Part shown: positions 16,275 to 25,151 of the stretch, piece after piece | Layout: every line of letters begins with the position of its first letter | How positions within the stretch are numbered: position 1 is the first letter of the stretch | Origin: JACRLW01 sp050181465 | GTDB taxonomy: Bacteria > Planctomycetota > UBA1135 > UBA2386 | Direction of reading: 5' to 3' | DNA length: 64,000 nt | NCBI GenBank assembly: GCA_050181465.1 | Contig: JBFXDD010000010.1 | Span: forward strand, 62,001 to 126,000 | Notes under the pieces: generated by a model | What the model was told of the DNA's origin: nothing | Database searches by the model: none | The model's input: only the letters and a program-made list of their open reading frames with translations | Made by a program: the position numbers and the translations under genes

Positions 16275-19200
16275 GCGTAGCTCTCGACCGGCGGGCAGGT
16301 GCACACCAGATTGCGATCGCCGAACACGTCGTCCACTCGCCCGACCGTGGGCCAGTACTTGTGGTTGCGCAGCCACGGTGCGGGGAACGCTGCTTCCTCG
16401 CGCGAGTAGCGGCGGTTCCATTCGCTGGCCATCACGACTGCCATCGTGTGCGGCGCGTGCGCCAGCGCGCTGTCGTCGTGCGCGATCGCGCCCCTCTCGA
16501 TCGCCCGGATCTCGTTGCGGATCGCGATCATCGCGTCGCAGAAGCGATCCAACTCGGCCTTCGATTCGCTCTCGGTCGGCTCGACCATCAAGGTGCCGGC
16601 GACGGGGAAGGACATCGTCGGTGCGTGGAAGCCGTAGTCCATCAACCGCTTGGCGATGTCGGTGACCGTCACGTGCGAAGTCTTCTCGAAGCCGCGGCAA
16701 TCGAGGATGCACTCGTGAGCGACGAGGCCCTCCTCGCCGCGGTACAGCACGTCGAAGTGACCCTCCAATCGCTTCGCGATGTAGTTCGCGTTGAGGATCG
16801 CGATCTCGGTCGCACGCCGCAGTCCGTCAGGCCCCATCATGCGAATGTACGCGTAGCTGATCGGCAGGATCGAGGCGCTGCCGAAGGGTGCTGCCGACAC
16901 TGCGCCGATGGGCGTGCACTTGGGGCCGTGGATCGGCACCACCGGGTGACTCGGCAGGAAGGGTGCCAGGTGAGCCGCGACGCCGATCGGTCCGACCCCG
17001 GGGCCGCCGCCGCCGTGCGGGATGCAGAAAGTCTTGTGCAGGTTGAGGTGGCAGACGTCGGCGCCCAGATCGCCGGGGCGGCACAGGCCGACCTGAGCGT
17101 TCATGTTGGCGCCGTCGAGGTACACCTGACCGCCGTGATCGTGGACGATCTTGCAGATGTCCTTGATCGCCGACTCGAACACGCCGTGCGTCGACGGATA
17201 GGTCACCATCAGTGCGGCGAGTCGGTCCTTGTTGGCGACCGCCTTCTGCCGCAAGTCATCGACGTCGATGTTGCCGTGCACGTCGCACTTCACGACGACG
17301 ACTTCCATGCCCGCCATCACGGCGCTCGCCGGATTCGTGCCGTGAGCCGACGACGGAATGAGGCAGATGTCGCGCTGGGTCTGGCCGCGGCTGCGGTGCC
17401 AGGCACGGATGACGAGCAAGCCGGCATACTCGCCCTGGGAGCCGGCGTTGGGTTGCACGCTGCAGGCAGCGAAGCCGGTCACCGAGCACAACCAGTCCGA
17501 GAGGCGCTCGATCAGTGCGGTGTAGCCGCGCGCCTGGCTTCGCGGTGCGAAAGGATGGATGTGCGCGAAGCCCGCCAGCGTCACCGGGATCATCTCGGCG
17601 GTCGCGTTGAGCTTCATCGTGCACGAGCCGAGCGGGATCATGGACGTCGTCAGCGAGAGGTCCTTCTGCTGCAGCCGATGGATGTAGCGCAGCAGTTCGT
17701 GCTCGGCGTGATAGCTCGAGAACACCGGATGCGTGAGGATCGCATCGGTGCGTTGCAGCGAGTTGCCGATGGCGGCGGGTCCGTCGGCGAGCGCGCGGGC
17801 GTCGAACTTCGCCGGGTCACCGCCGAAGCAGGCCACCAGATCGCGGAGATCTGGCTCATCGACCGTCTCGTCGAGGGTCACACCCAGCGTTCCGTCGCCG
17901 AAGTCGCGCAGGTTGATGCGATGTGTTTTCGCTCGTTCGAGGACGGCAGTGCGGGAATCCTTCGGCTTCACGTGCAGCGTGTCGAAGAAGGTCTCGTTCA
18001 CCACGCTGCAGCCGAGTTTGCGCAGCGCATTGGCGAGGATGCGGGTGCCGCCGTGGATGCGCTCGGCGATGCCGCGCAGTCCCGTCGGTCCGTGATAGAC
18101 GGCGTACATCGACGCCATCACGGCGAGCAGGACCTGTGCGGTGCAGATGTTGGACGTCGCCTTCTCGCGACGGATGTGTTGTTCGCGAGTCTGCAGCGCC
18201 ATGCGCAGCGCGCGATTGCCCGCCGTGTCGCGCGTGACGCCGATGATGCGGCCGGGCATCGTGCGCTTGTAGTCGTCGCGCGTGGCGAGATAGGCGGCGT
18301 GGGGACCGCCGTAGCCCATCGGCACGCCGAAGCGTTGCATCGAGCCGACCACGGCGTCCGCGCCGGCGGAGCCGGGTGAGCGCAACATGACCAGCGCGAG
18401 GGGGTCGGCGGCGACCGCAACGAGTGCACCCTTGGCGTGGGCAGCCTTGCAGATTGGTTCGAGGTCGTCGATGCGGCCGCTGCTGCCCGGGTACTGGACG
18501 AGACAGCCGAACACGTCGGCGGCGAAGTCGAAGCGGCGTGGATCGCCGGTGCGCACTTCGAGGCCCAAGGGCTCGGCGCGCGTGCGCAGGACGTCGAGGG
18601 TCTGCGGATGACAGTCGTCCGACACCAGGAACGCGTGCTTCCCTTCGGCCTTCGTGCCGAGCACGCGATGGAACATNNNNNNNNNNNNNNNNNNNNNNNN
18701 NNNNNNNNNNNNNNNNNNNNNNNNNNNNNNNNNNNNNNNNNNNNNNNNNNNNNNNNNNNNNNNNNNNNNNNNNNNNTGCGCACTTCGAGGCCCAAGGGCT
18801 CGGCGCGCGTGCGCAGGACGTCGAGGGTCTGCGGATGACAGTCGTCCGACACCAGGAACGCGTGCTTCCCTTCGGCCTTCGTGCCGAGCACGCGATGGAA
18901 CATCGTCATCGCCTCGGCGGCAGCGGTGGCCTCGTCGAGCAATGAGGCGTTCGCGCAGTCCATGCCGGTGAGGTCGAGCACCACCGTCTGGTAGTTCAGA
19001 AGGGCTTCGAGTCGGCCCTGGCTGATCTCGGCTTGGTAGGGGGTGTACTGCGTATACCAGCCCGGGTTCTCGAGGATGTTGCGAAGGATGACCGGCGGCG
19101 TGATCGTGCCGTGGTAGCCCATGCCCAAGTAGCTGCGCCACACCTCGTTGGTCGCGGCGATCGCGGAGAGTTCGGTGATGGCTTGCGCTTCGCTTGCCCC

Positions 19201-19386
19201 GGCGGGGACGTCGAGCTGCCCGTTCCAGCGGATCGTGTTCGGCAGCGCCTTCCGCACGAGACCGTCGAGGTCGTCGAGTTCGAGCGCGGCGAGCATCGCC
19301 TCGACTTCGGCGGTGCGGGGTCCAAGATGGCGGTCGACGAAGCGATCGGTGCGGGGGAAGACGTGATCGAAGAAAGAGGTGGTCAT
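16271..19386 (-). CDS. gcvP: Glycine dehydrogenase (P protein), with assembly gap
   Basis: Pyridoxal-phosphate glycine decarboxylase of the glycine cleavage system. The N-terminal half begins with the FVDRHLGPRTAEVEAMLAAL signature and has PPVILRNILENPGWYTQYTP. The C-terminal half carries SCTMKLNATAEMIPV and the PLP lysine in HLNLHKTFCIPHGGGGPG. The frame appears broken at 18677-18776, but that is 100 Ns flanked by the same 127 bp. Removing 227 bp leaves 2889 bp, exactly 962 codons plus stop, the normal size for the fused P protein. The gene is therefore intact in the organism. gcvT and gcvH are not in the window. Confidence 0.95.
18550..18903. other. Assembly artefact: N gap with 127-bp flanking duplication
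   Basis: 18677-18776 is exactly 100 Ns. The 127 bases before it (18550-18676) are identical to the 127 bases after it (18777-18903). Contig ends sharing exactly one k-mer of 127 and joined by a default 100-N spacer explain this. It is not a biological duplication. Confidence 0.95.
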
Positions 19387-19808
19387 GGCGGGACGAGCCC
19401 TGCGAACTTATAGGCTCCGGCGCGCGCGGTCGGAACAGGGGCGGTGGGGCGGCGTGGGGCGCCGCGTTGGGACCGCGGCCGTGCGGCGTGGGTGCTCCGC
19501 CATGGAAGGATCGCCAGGCGGACCGCGATCGAGTCGAGCGACTGACCGGCGTGGACCGACGGCGCTCCACTCCTCGGCGAGTTGACCCGGGCGCCGACAG
19601 CTTGCTTCCGTTTCCTTCCCTTGCCGCTCCGGTTCTCCGGGGCGGTGCGGGTGTGAAGAGCGGGCCCTGGTATCGAGGGTCGAGTGGGCTGGAGTCGACT
19701 TCTACAGCGGGGTTTGCGCGGTCCGACCGATGCACACCGCGACGAAGTGGCAGCGTCTGCCCACGGACTCCACACTCCCGCGCCGAGGTCGCAAGCCCTT
19801 GGCAGGAC
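19387..19808. other. Intergenic region upstream of gcvP
   Basis: There are 422 bases between gcvP and the next gene on the same strand. TATAAG on the minus strand (complement of 19407-19412), about 20 bases before the gcvP ATG, could be a -10 box, but no good -35 lies at the right distance. I looked for the conserved glycine-riboswitch segments and did not find a convincing pair. Short open frames here have no recognisable content. Confidence 0.5.
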
Positions 19809-21212
19809 TCAGCGCCCGAAGAATGCGAACACGTCCGGGAGTCCCACCTGCACCACCAACATGTGCTCGACCCAGGGGAACTCGATGAGCTCGACGGCGG
19901 GGTGCTCGGCCGCGCGCAGCGCGCGATAGCTGGCGAGGACCTGACCGCGCGCGAAGTCGCGCCCGCCGGTCACCAAGAGACACGGAATCGTCAGGAGCGC
20001 ACTGGGATCGGTGACGCGTCCGCCACCGCCGACGAGCGCGATACGACGGAAGTGGCCGGGGCTGCGCTGCGCGGCGGCGAGTGCCGTCGCCGCACCCATC
20101 GAATGACCGACGACGTCCACGGCCCCGCGCTCGACCCCGAAGCGATCGGCCAGGATGTCCAGCAGCGGCGCCACGTCGCCCGCGGAGACGTTGCGCGGCG
20201 CGACGAACACGGTCGACTGTTCAGCGCTCCGGCGAACCGCGAGACCGAAGCCGTAGCCGTCGAAGAACAGGTTCTCACTGCCTCCAGCCCCGTGCAACGC
20301 CAAGACGAGGCGGCGTTCGCCGGCGACTGGGAGAGTCGGCGGTACGAGGATGCGAACCACCACGCCCCGGGAGCCGAGCGGGACCCGCAAGAGGTGGTCG
20401 CCGGGATCCGTCGGACCGATCCGTTGGCTTCCGCTGGCAATGCTCAGCGCGAGTGATTCGGCCCGCTTCAGCAGCGCGCCGACGCGCAGATCGGTCTCGA
20501 GCGTGCGACCATCCAAGACGGGGCGCGCCTGCCGCAGGAGGAACTCCAGAGTGCTGCGCTCGAGAGCGGGCTCGCGCGGCAGGTCGACGAGGCGGCGGGA
20601 GAGACCTTCGCTCCGCGCGCCGGCTTCGCGGACGACGCTGAGGATCTGCTCAGGGTAGCTCGCGCGAGCCGTCCCGCAGGCCAACTCCACGAGCACGGCA
20701 TGATCCCCTTCGTCGTCGGGTGCCGTGAACTCGCAGGAAACGGACGCCTCACCGTCCGCTGGCGCCGCGAATCGGTGGCTTTCCCGCCGCTCCCCGGCGG
20801 CCACGGTCACCTCGAGTGGGAAGGTCGCTGATGTGGTGCCGGCGAGGGTGAGGCGGACGCGCGCCCCCGGCTCGACGACTCGGCTGCCCAACAGCGGCGC
20901 GATCGACCACAGCGCTCGCGCCGGCTCGGCCTCCGCCGCTTCGCTGACGAGCGCCGCCGTACCGTCGTCGATCGCGCGCGCCGCAGCGGCGAGGTCGAGG
21001 CCGAAGAAGCTCCGGACCGCGCGCTCCATCGCTGCGATCGCTCTCTCGCGACCGGTCGCGGTCGGATGGGCGGCCGCCAAGGCGCGTTCGAAGCGAATGA
21101 GCCGCTTGCCGAGGTCATAGCGCCGCGCGCCGAGGTCCTGTCCGGCCGCGAAGCCGCAGGTGAGTGTCAGCAGAAGGACGAGGCTCGGCGAGGCGAAGCG
21201 TGCGCGGCACAT
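19809..21212 (-). CDS. Secreted alpha/beta hydrolase (esterase-like)
   Basis: A 467-residue protein starting at ATG 21212. A signal peptide occupies about residues 1-23 (LVLLLTLTCGFAAGQ). Residues about 25-270 are helical and beta-rich with no family I recognise. From about 275 on there is an alpha/beta-hydrolase domain: oxyanion-type segment LALHGAGGSENLFFDGYG, nucleophile elbow VVGHSMGAATALAA with Ser, then LLVTGGRDFARG with a likely catalytic Asp and WVEHMLVV with the His. The build resembles secreted esterase/PHB depolymerase-like proteins. The substrate is unknown. It is monocistronic and divergent from corA. Confidence 0.78.
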   Translation of the reverse strand: MCRARFASPSLVLLLTLTCGFAAGQDLGARRYDLGKRLIRFERALAAAHPTATGRERAIAAMERAVRSFFGLDLAAAARAIDDGTAALVSEAAEAEPARALWSIAPLLGSRVVEPGARVRLTLAGTTSATFPLEVTVAAGERRESHRFAAPADGEASVSCEFTAPDDEGDHAVLVELACGTARASYPEQILSVVREAGARSEGLSRRLVDLPREPALERSTLEFLLRQARPVLDGRTLETDLRVGALLKRAESLALSIASGSQRIGPTDPGDHLLRVPLGSRGVVVRILVPPTLPVAGERRLVLALHGAGGSENLFFDGYGFGLAVRRSAEQSTVFVAPRNVSAGDVAPLLDILADRFGVERGAVDVVGHSMGAATALAAAQRSPGHFRRIALVGGGGRVTDPSALLTIPCLLVTGGRDFARGQVLASYRALRAAEHPAVELIEFPWVEHMLVVQVGLPDVFAFFGR

Positions 21213-21275
21213 GCGCTCAAAGTAGCCTCGACCCAGCGGCGTTCGCGTCTCGCAAGTCGCGGAACCGCAGCGATC

Positions 21276-22642
21276 ATGACCAGGAACGACGGCGTCGAAT
21301 TCGCGCGGCAACCGGAATCGGGCAAGCGCTTGCATCGTGCGGCGCGCCTGCCGCGGCGCCGAACCTCACCGGGCCAGCCGCCGGGGACTCCGGTCAGCGA
21401 CCCCCTGTCGGTCGAAACTCGCATCTCGGCGACTCATTACGGCGCCTTCGGCGCGCAGACGGTGGCCGAGAGCGACCTCGGCACGGTTCGCGCCAACCTG
21501 ACGCCCACGGACGTGCTCTGGATCCGCGTGCAGGGACTTCGCGACCGTGCCCGCATCGATGCGATTGCGGCCGCCGTCGCCATGCATCCGCTCGCGCTCG
21601 AGGATGTGATGCACACGCATCAGCGGGCGAAGCTCGAGGACTACGATGAGCACGCGTTCCTCGTCGCGCGCTTGCCGGCGATGCACGACGGCGCGGGTCA
21701 TCACCAGGCGGCGTGGTACTTCGGCGCCGGCTTCCTGGTCTCCTTCGAGGAGTCGCACGACGATGTCTTCGCGCCCGTGCGCGAGCGAGTCGAGCGCGGC
21801 ATCGGTCGCATTCGCAAGGACGGCACCGACTACCTGTGTTACGCACTGCTCGACACCGCGATCGACGCCTGGTTTCCGGTGGTCGAGAGTTCCGCCGATC
21901 GGCTCGATGCGCTCGAGGCAGAGATCGCCGAGAGCCNNNNNNNNNNNNNNNNNNNNNNNNNNNNNNNNNNNNNNNNNNNNNNNNNNNNNNNNNNNNNNNN
22001 NNNNNNNNNNNNNNNNNNNNNNNNNNNNNNNNNNNNATTCGCAAGGACGGCACCGACTACCTGTGTTACGCACTGCTCGACACCGCGATCGACGCCTGGT
22101 TTCCGGTGGTCGAGAGTTCCGCCGATCGGCTCGATGCGCTCGAGGCAGAGATCGCCGAGAGCCCGCGCGAAGACACCTTGTCGCGCGTCTACGAACTCAA
22201 GCGTGACATCTCCAATCTGCGGCGAGTGGTCTCGCCATTGCGCGATCTCGCGAATCGCCTCTCGCGTGGGGAGTTCGATCAGGTCGATGACGTCACCCGA
22301 GTGTTCTTCCGCGATTGCCACGATCACGTAGCGCAACTGCTCGATCAGATCGATCAGCTCCGCGAGACCTCGATGGGATTGATGGAGCTGCACGTCTCCA
22401 TCATCAGCAACCGGATGAACGACGTGATGCGTGTGCTAACCGTCATCTCGACGATCTTCATCCCGTTGACCTTTCTGGTCGGCGTCTACGGCATGAACTT
22501 CGATCCCAGCGTCTCGCCGTTCAACATGCCCGAGCTGCGCGCACGTTACGGCTACCCTGTCGTGCTGTTGGTCATGGCGGCGACGGCGATCGGTTTGTAT
22601 CTGTGGTTCTGGCGCCGCGGCTGGATTCGCATGCGGCGTTGA
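21276..22642 (+). CDS. corA: CorA family Mg2+/Co2+ transporter, with assembly gap
   Basis: The N-terminal cytoplasmic domain starts around residue 40 (segment HPLALEDVMHTHQRAKLEDYD is characteristic). Long helices lead to two C-terminal membrane helices (VLTVISTIFIPLTFLVGVYG, then YPVVLLVMAATAIGLYLWF) separated by the signature YGMNF. The 100-N gap at 21937-22036 is flanked by a 127-bp duplication; collapsing 227 bp leaves 1140 bp, exactly 379 codons plus stop, so the gene is intact. The start ATG 21276 gives about 40 residues of Arg/Pro-rich leader that may not all be real. The 3' end overlaps rsmE by 71 bp on the opposite strand. Confidence 0.93.
21810..22163. other. Assembly artefact: second N gap with 127-bp flanking duplication
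   Basis: 21937-22036 is exactly 100 Ns; 21810-21936 and 22037-22163 are identical over 127 bases. It has the same arithmetic as the gap in gcvP, and collapsing it repairs the corA frame. Confidence 0.95.
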
Positions 22643-23390
22643 TCCCATGTCCGAAGGCCGCGCGTCGGCGCAGCCCGCCGAGCTGCGCGTAGACCGCGGT
22701 CAACGCAGTCTCGACGCGCAGCGGGTGCGGTCCACTGTGTGCACGAACGAATCCCTGCGCGACCAACAGATCGCCTTCGAAGGTGTTGAAGCCCCGTTCG
22801 GGACCGATCGCGAGAGCGATCGGCTGGGACGAGGTCGGCTCGAGGGTCGCCACATCGATGTCCGCATCGGGATCGGCGAGCACCGCGAGGTGGTCGACGA
22901 CGCGCTGCCGGAGCTGGTCTTCGACGAAGGGGCGAAAGCGCGGCTCGATGCTGACGGTGGGCGGCAACGTGCGCTCCGACTGTTCGAGACCCGCGAGGAT
23001 GCGCGCGCGCAGGAACTCGGCCTGCAGCGCGTGGCTGTCGAGGTGGCTCTTGTCGGAGAACCATGCGCGCACGAGCACGATGTGGCCGAAGCCGAGCGCG
23101 GTCGCATGTTCGAGCGTGCGGGCAAGGACCTTCGGCCGCGGGATGGCCAGAAGAAGGAGGTCGTCGTTGCGCGGTAGTGCCGGAGTGGTGATCGAAACTC
23201 GGAGAACCACGCTCTCGGCTCCGATCGATTCGACGATCGCGCTGCCGATCCCGCCGCCGACGACTCCCACGCGCACGCTGCGTCCTGGGTCTGCGCCGAG
23301 CACCTCGCGGAGGTGCTGGGCACGGCGATCGGACAGCGATGCCCGACCATCGTCGCCGAGCTCGTGTGGTTCAAGGAGCAGGAGGTTCAC
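22572..23390 (-). CDS. rsmE: 16S rRNA m3U1498 methyltransferase
   Basis: Starting at GTG 23390 gives 272 residues. An N-terminal PUA-like domain (SLSDRRAQHLREVLGADPG, about 15-75) is followed by a SPOUT methyltransferase domain, with AIPRPKVLARTLEHATALGFGHI cut into recognisable parts and the SAM-binding knot segment IALAIGPERGFNTFE; the knot end HPLRVETALTAVYAQLGG is typical. RsmE methylates U1498 of 16S rRNA. About 30 residues after the usual end are encoded inside the opposite-strand corA 3' end, an overlap of 71 bp, and look like a read-on tail without conserved content. Confidence 0.9.
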   Translation of the reverse strand: MNLLLLEPHELGDDGRASLSDRRAQHLREVLGADPGRSVRVGVVGGGIGSAIVESIGAESVVLRVSITTPALPRNDDLLLLAIPRPKVLARTLEHATALGFGHIVLVRAWFSDKSHLDSHALQAEFLRARILAGLEQSERTLPPTVSIEPRFRPFVEDQLRQRVVDHLAVLADPDADIDVATLEPTSSQPIALAIGPERGFNTFEGDLLVAQGFVRAHSGPHPLRVETALTAVYAQLGGLRRRAAFGHGINAACESSRGARTTDTNRSPSPP

Positions 23391-23443
23391 GGCGCACGAG
23401 CCTTTGGGACAGCGGCTGCGTTCGAAAGCAGGGCCGCGGGGAC

Positions 23444-23530
23444 CAGCCCGGACGATTCGTGAACGTCGTCGCGAGATCGTCGCCGGTCGCGAGTTGCGGC
23501 GATCGCAGCAGACGTTCACGAAGAGTCGGA
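23444..23530. repeat. Nested-palindrome element, internally deleted copy C
   Basis: This 87-bp copy keeps both inverted ends (CGTGAACGTC and GACGTTCACG) and the second arm pair but lacks the central 90 or so bases, including the GCGTAGC hairpin. It lies between two genes on the minus strand (small membrane protein 3' end, rsmE start side), unlike most full copies. Confidence 0.85.
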
Positions 23531-23588
23531 GTTGCGTGAATCGATGTCGTCGGGTCTTCGGCGAGCGTCGAAGGCGAAGTCGCCGCGA

Positions 23589-23789
23589 TCAGAAGCGCGC
23601 GTAGAAGGGGATGATCTGGACGTGGAACGAGGCAGCGACGGCACTCGCGACCGCGGCCAGTACGCCCATCGTTGTGCGCTCTCGGCGATGCACGGCAATC
23701 GCAGCGTAGCTGACGCTGGCGAGCGCCGCCAAGCCGAAGACGAGGCCGCGCAGCGCGGGTTGATAGGTGGGTGAGCGGTCGGGTTCCAT
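23589..23789 (-). CDS. Small two-helix membrane protein
   Basis: A 66-residue product starting at ATG 23789, 13 bp after the stop of the GGDEF gene and probably cotranscribed with it. Two hydrophobic segments are visible, about residues 13-33 (LVFGLAALASVSYAAIAV) and 41-63 (VLAAVASAVAASFHVQIIPF), separated by the charged turn HRRERTT. Such a profile is unlikely in a random frame of this GC-rich DNA. I do not recognise the family. Its position suggests a membrane partner of the diguanylate cyclase-like protein, which itself has no membrane helix. Confidence 0.55.
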   Translation of the reverse strand: MEPDRSPTYQPALRGLVFGLAALASVSYAAIAVHRRERTTMGVLAAVASAVAASFHVQIIPFYARF

Positions 23790-23802
23790 CGGCGGCCGGA
23801 CG

Positions 23803-24948
23803 TCAACGCTTCTTGGTCGGCGGAGGCGGTGCGGCGGGTGGTTCGTCGCCATGGCACTCGACGTGGTTCTTGCCGCGACGCTTGGCCCGGTGCAGAGCCT
23901 TGTTCGCCCGCGTCCGCAGCTCGGCGCTGTCGAAGTCGGAGTGGCCGTCGAAGGTGGCGATGCCGATCGAAATCGTCACCTTCTGTGAGTAACCGCGACC
24001 GGTCACGACCGACTCGGCGATCCGCTTCTTGATGCGCATCGCGGTTTGGACCGCTTCGGCCGAGGTGGTGTGCGGCAGCAGGAGCACGAACTCGTCGCCG
24101 CCGAAGCGCGCCGCGTAGTCCGTCTCGCGGATGTTGCGCTTGAGGCAATCGGCGATGTGCTGGAGGACGATGTCACCGAAGGCGTACTCCGTGCTGTCGT
24201 TGATGCTCTTGAAGTCGTCGACGTCGACGAGTGCGAGCGACAGCGGCATCCGGTGGCGTTGGGCGCGCTTGAACTCGAGTTGCAGCGCGGACCGGAAGAA
24301 GCGTTCGCTGGACAGTCCGGTCTTGTGGTCGATCGTGACCTGACCCTCCAGTTCCTGGGCCCGCGACCGCAGCCGGTGGAACCGTTCCCGCCGTTCGAAG
24401 GCCAGCTCGATGCGGTGCAGACACTCCGCGGGGTCGACCGGCTTCTGCAGGAAGTCCGCGAAGGGCAGCGCCGCTCGCCGCGCCTGCTCGAGTCCCCGCA
24501 GGCCGTCGACCAGGAGCAGAACCGTGCTGCCGTCCTGATTGCTGCAGAGACCGCGGGCGAGTTCGATCTCGACGCCGCCCGCGCGCAAGACCAGCGGGTT
24601 GAGGACGACGACGTCCGGCCGTCGGTCGCCGAGCGTTCGATGGGTCTCGGCGACCGAGCGAGACTCGATGACTTCCATACCCCGCTGGCCGAGCGCGGCG
24701 ACGAGTTCGTCGAGGGGGTCGCGGTGGTGGTTGAGGATGAGGACGGTGGGGCGGTGAGGCGGGCCGTCCCGATCGTCCTCACCAGCAGGCGCGGGGGTCG
24801 CAGCGTCGGCCGAGTCGTCGCCTGCGTCTACGGAATCCGATGGCACCGGATCGATGTCCCCGCCGAACGCGAGGCGCGCTTCCTCGCGCGGCACTGCCGG
24901 CAGGGGTTTGGACGGAACTGAGCTTGGTCGGGGATGCTGACGGCGCAC
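23803..24948 (-). CDS. GGDEF diguanylate cyclase with degenerate receiver domain
   Basis: About 381 residues from GTG 24948; the start is uncertain because residues 1-65 are low-complexity Pro/Asp/Ala. Residues about 68-190 have the receiver fold pattern, but the usual acidic pair reads LNHH and the phosphoacceptor position reads VVVLNPLV with Asn, though the Lys of the last loop (DFLQKPVDPAE) is kept. Residues about 205-365 form the GGDEF domain with ARFGGDEFVLLLPH intact, preceded by LVDVDDFKSIND. It should make cyclic di-GMP. Because the receiver cannot be phosphorylated in the standard way, activity is probably controlled by binding rather than by a histidine kinase. Confidence 0.87.
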   Translation of the reverse strand: MRRQHPRPSSVPSKPLPAVPREEARLAFGGDIDPVPSDSVDAGDDSADAATPAPAGEDDRDGPPHRPTVLILNHHRDPLDELVAALGQRGMEVIESRSVAETHRTLGDRRPDVVVLNPLVLRAGGVEIELARGLCSNQDGSTVLLLVDGLRGLEQARRAALPFADFLQKPVDPAECLHRIELAFERRERFHRLRSRAQELEGQVTIDHKTGLSSERFFRSALQLEFKRAQRHRMPLSLALVDVDDFKSINDSTEYAFGDIVLQHIADCLKRNIRETDYAARFGGDEFVLLLPHTTSAEAVQTAMRIKKRIAESVVTGRGYSQKVTISIGIATFDGHSDFDSAELRTRANKALHRAKRRGKNHVECHGDEPPAAPPPPTKKR

Positions 24949-25062
24949 GGCAGAGTTGGGGACCGAGGGTGTGATCGCTTCCGGGCGCGGCCCAGCATAG
25001 CGACTCGCACCGGCCCGGCCTGCATCGCGATGGAATCGGTCTCGTTCCGGGGCGAGCGCCTC

Positions 25063-25090
25063 TTGATCCGCACCGACTCGTCTCTACAAT
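25063..25090 (+). promoter_or_regulatory. Promoter of the rpsB-tsf-pyrH-frr cluster
   Basis: TTGATC at 25063-25068 and TACAAT at 25085-25090 are separated by 16 bases, a good sigma70-type match in an otherwise GC-rich stretch. Transcription would start near 25097, leaving a leader of about 55 bases before GTG 25152. GGAG at 25144-25147 is a well-placed ribosome binding site. Confidence 0.6.
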
Positions 25091-25151
25091 CCCCGGCCCC
25101 TTTTTCCGCGCCACACCTCGCGCGACCCGCAACTGAGATCTCGGAGATCCC

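Noticed and set aside
16361..18379. A 672-codon open frame on the plus strand opposite gcvP
   Set aside because: The minus-strand frame encodes a clear glycine dehydrogenase; the plus frame has no recognisable domain.
19387..19808. Possible glycine riboswitch upstream of gcvP
   Set aside because: Some GGAGA/GGAAG-like pieces occur, but not in the order and spacing of the conserved riboswitch core.
18677..22036. Frameshifted gcvP and corA pseudogenes
   Set aside because: Both breaks coincide with N gaps bordered by 127-bp duplications; collapsing them restores exact frames.
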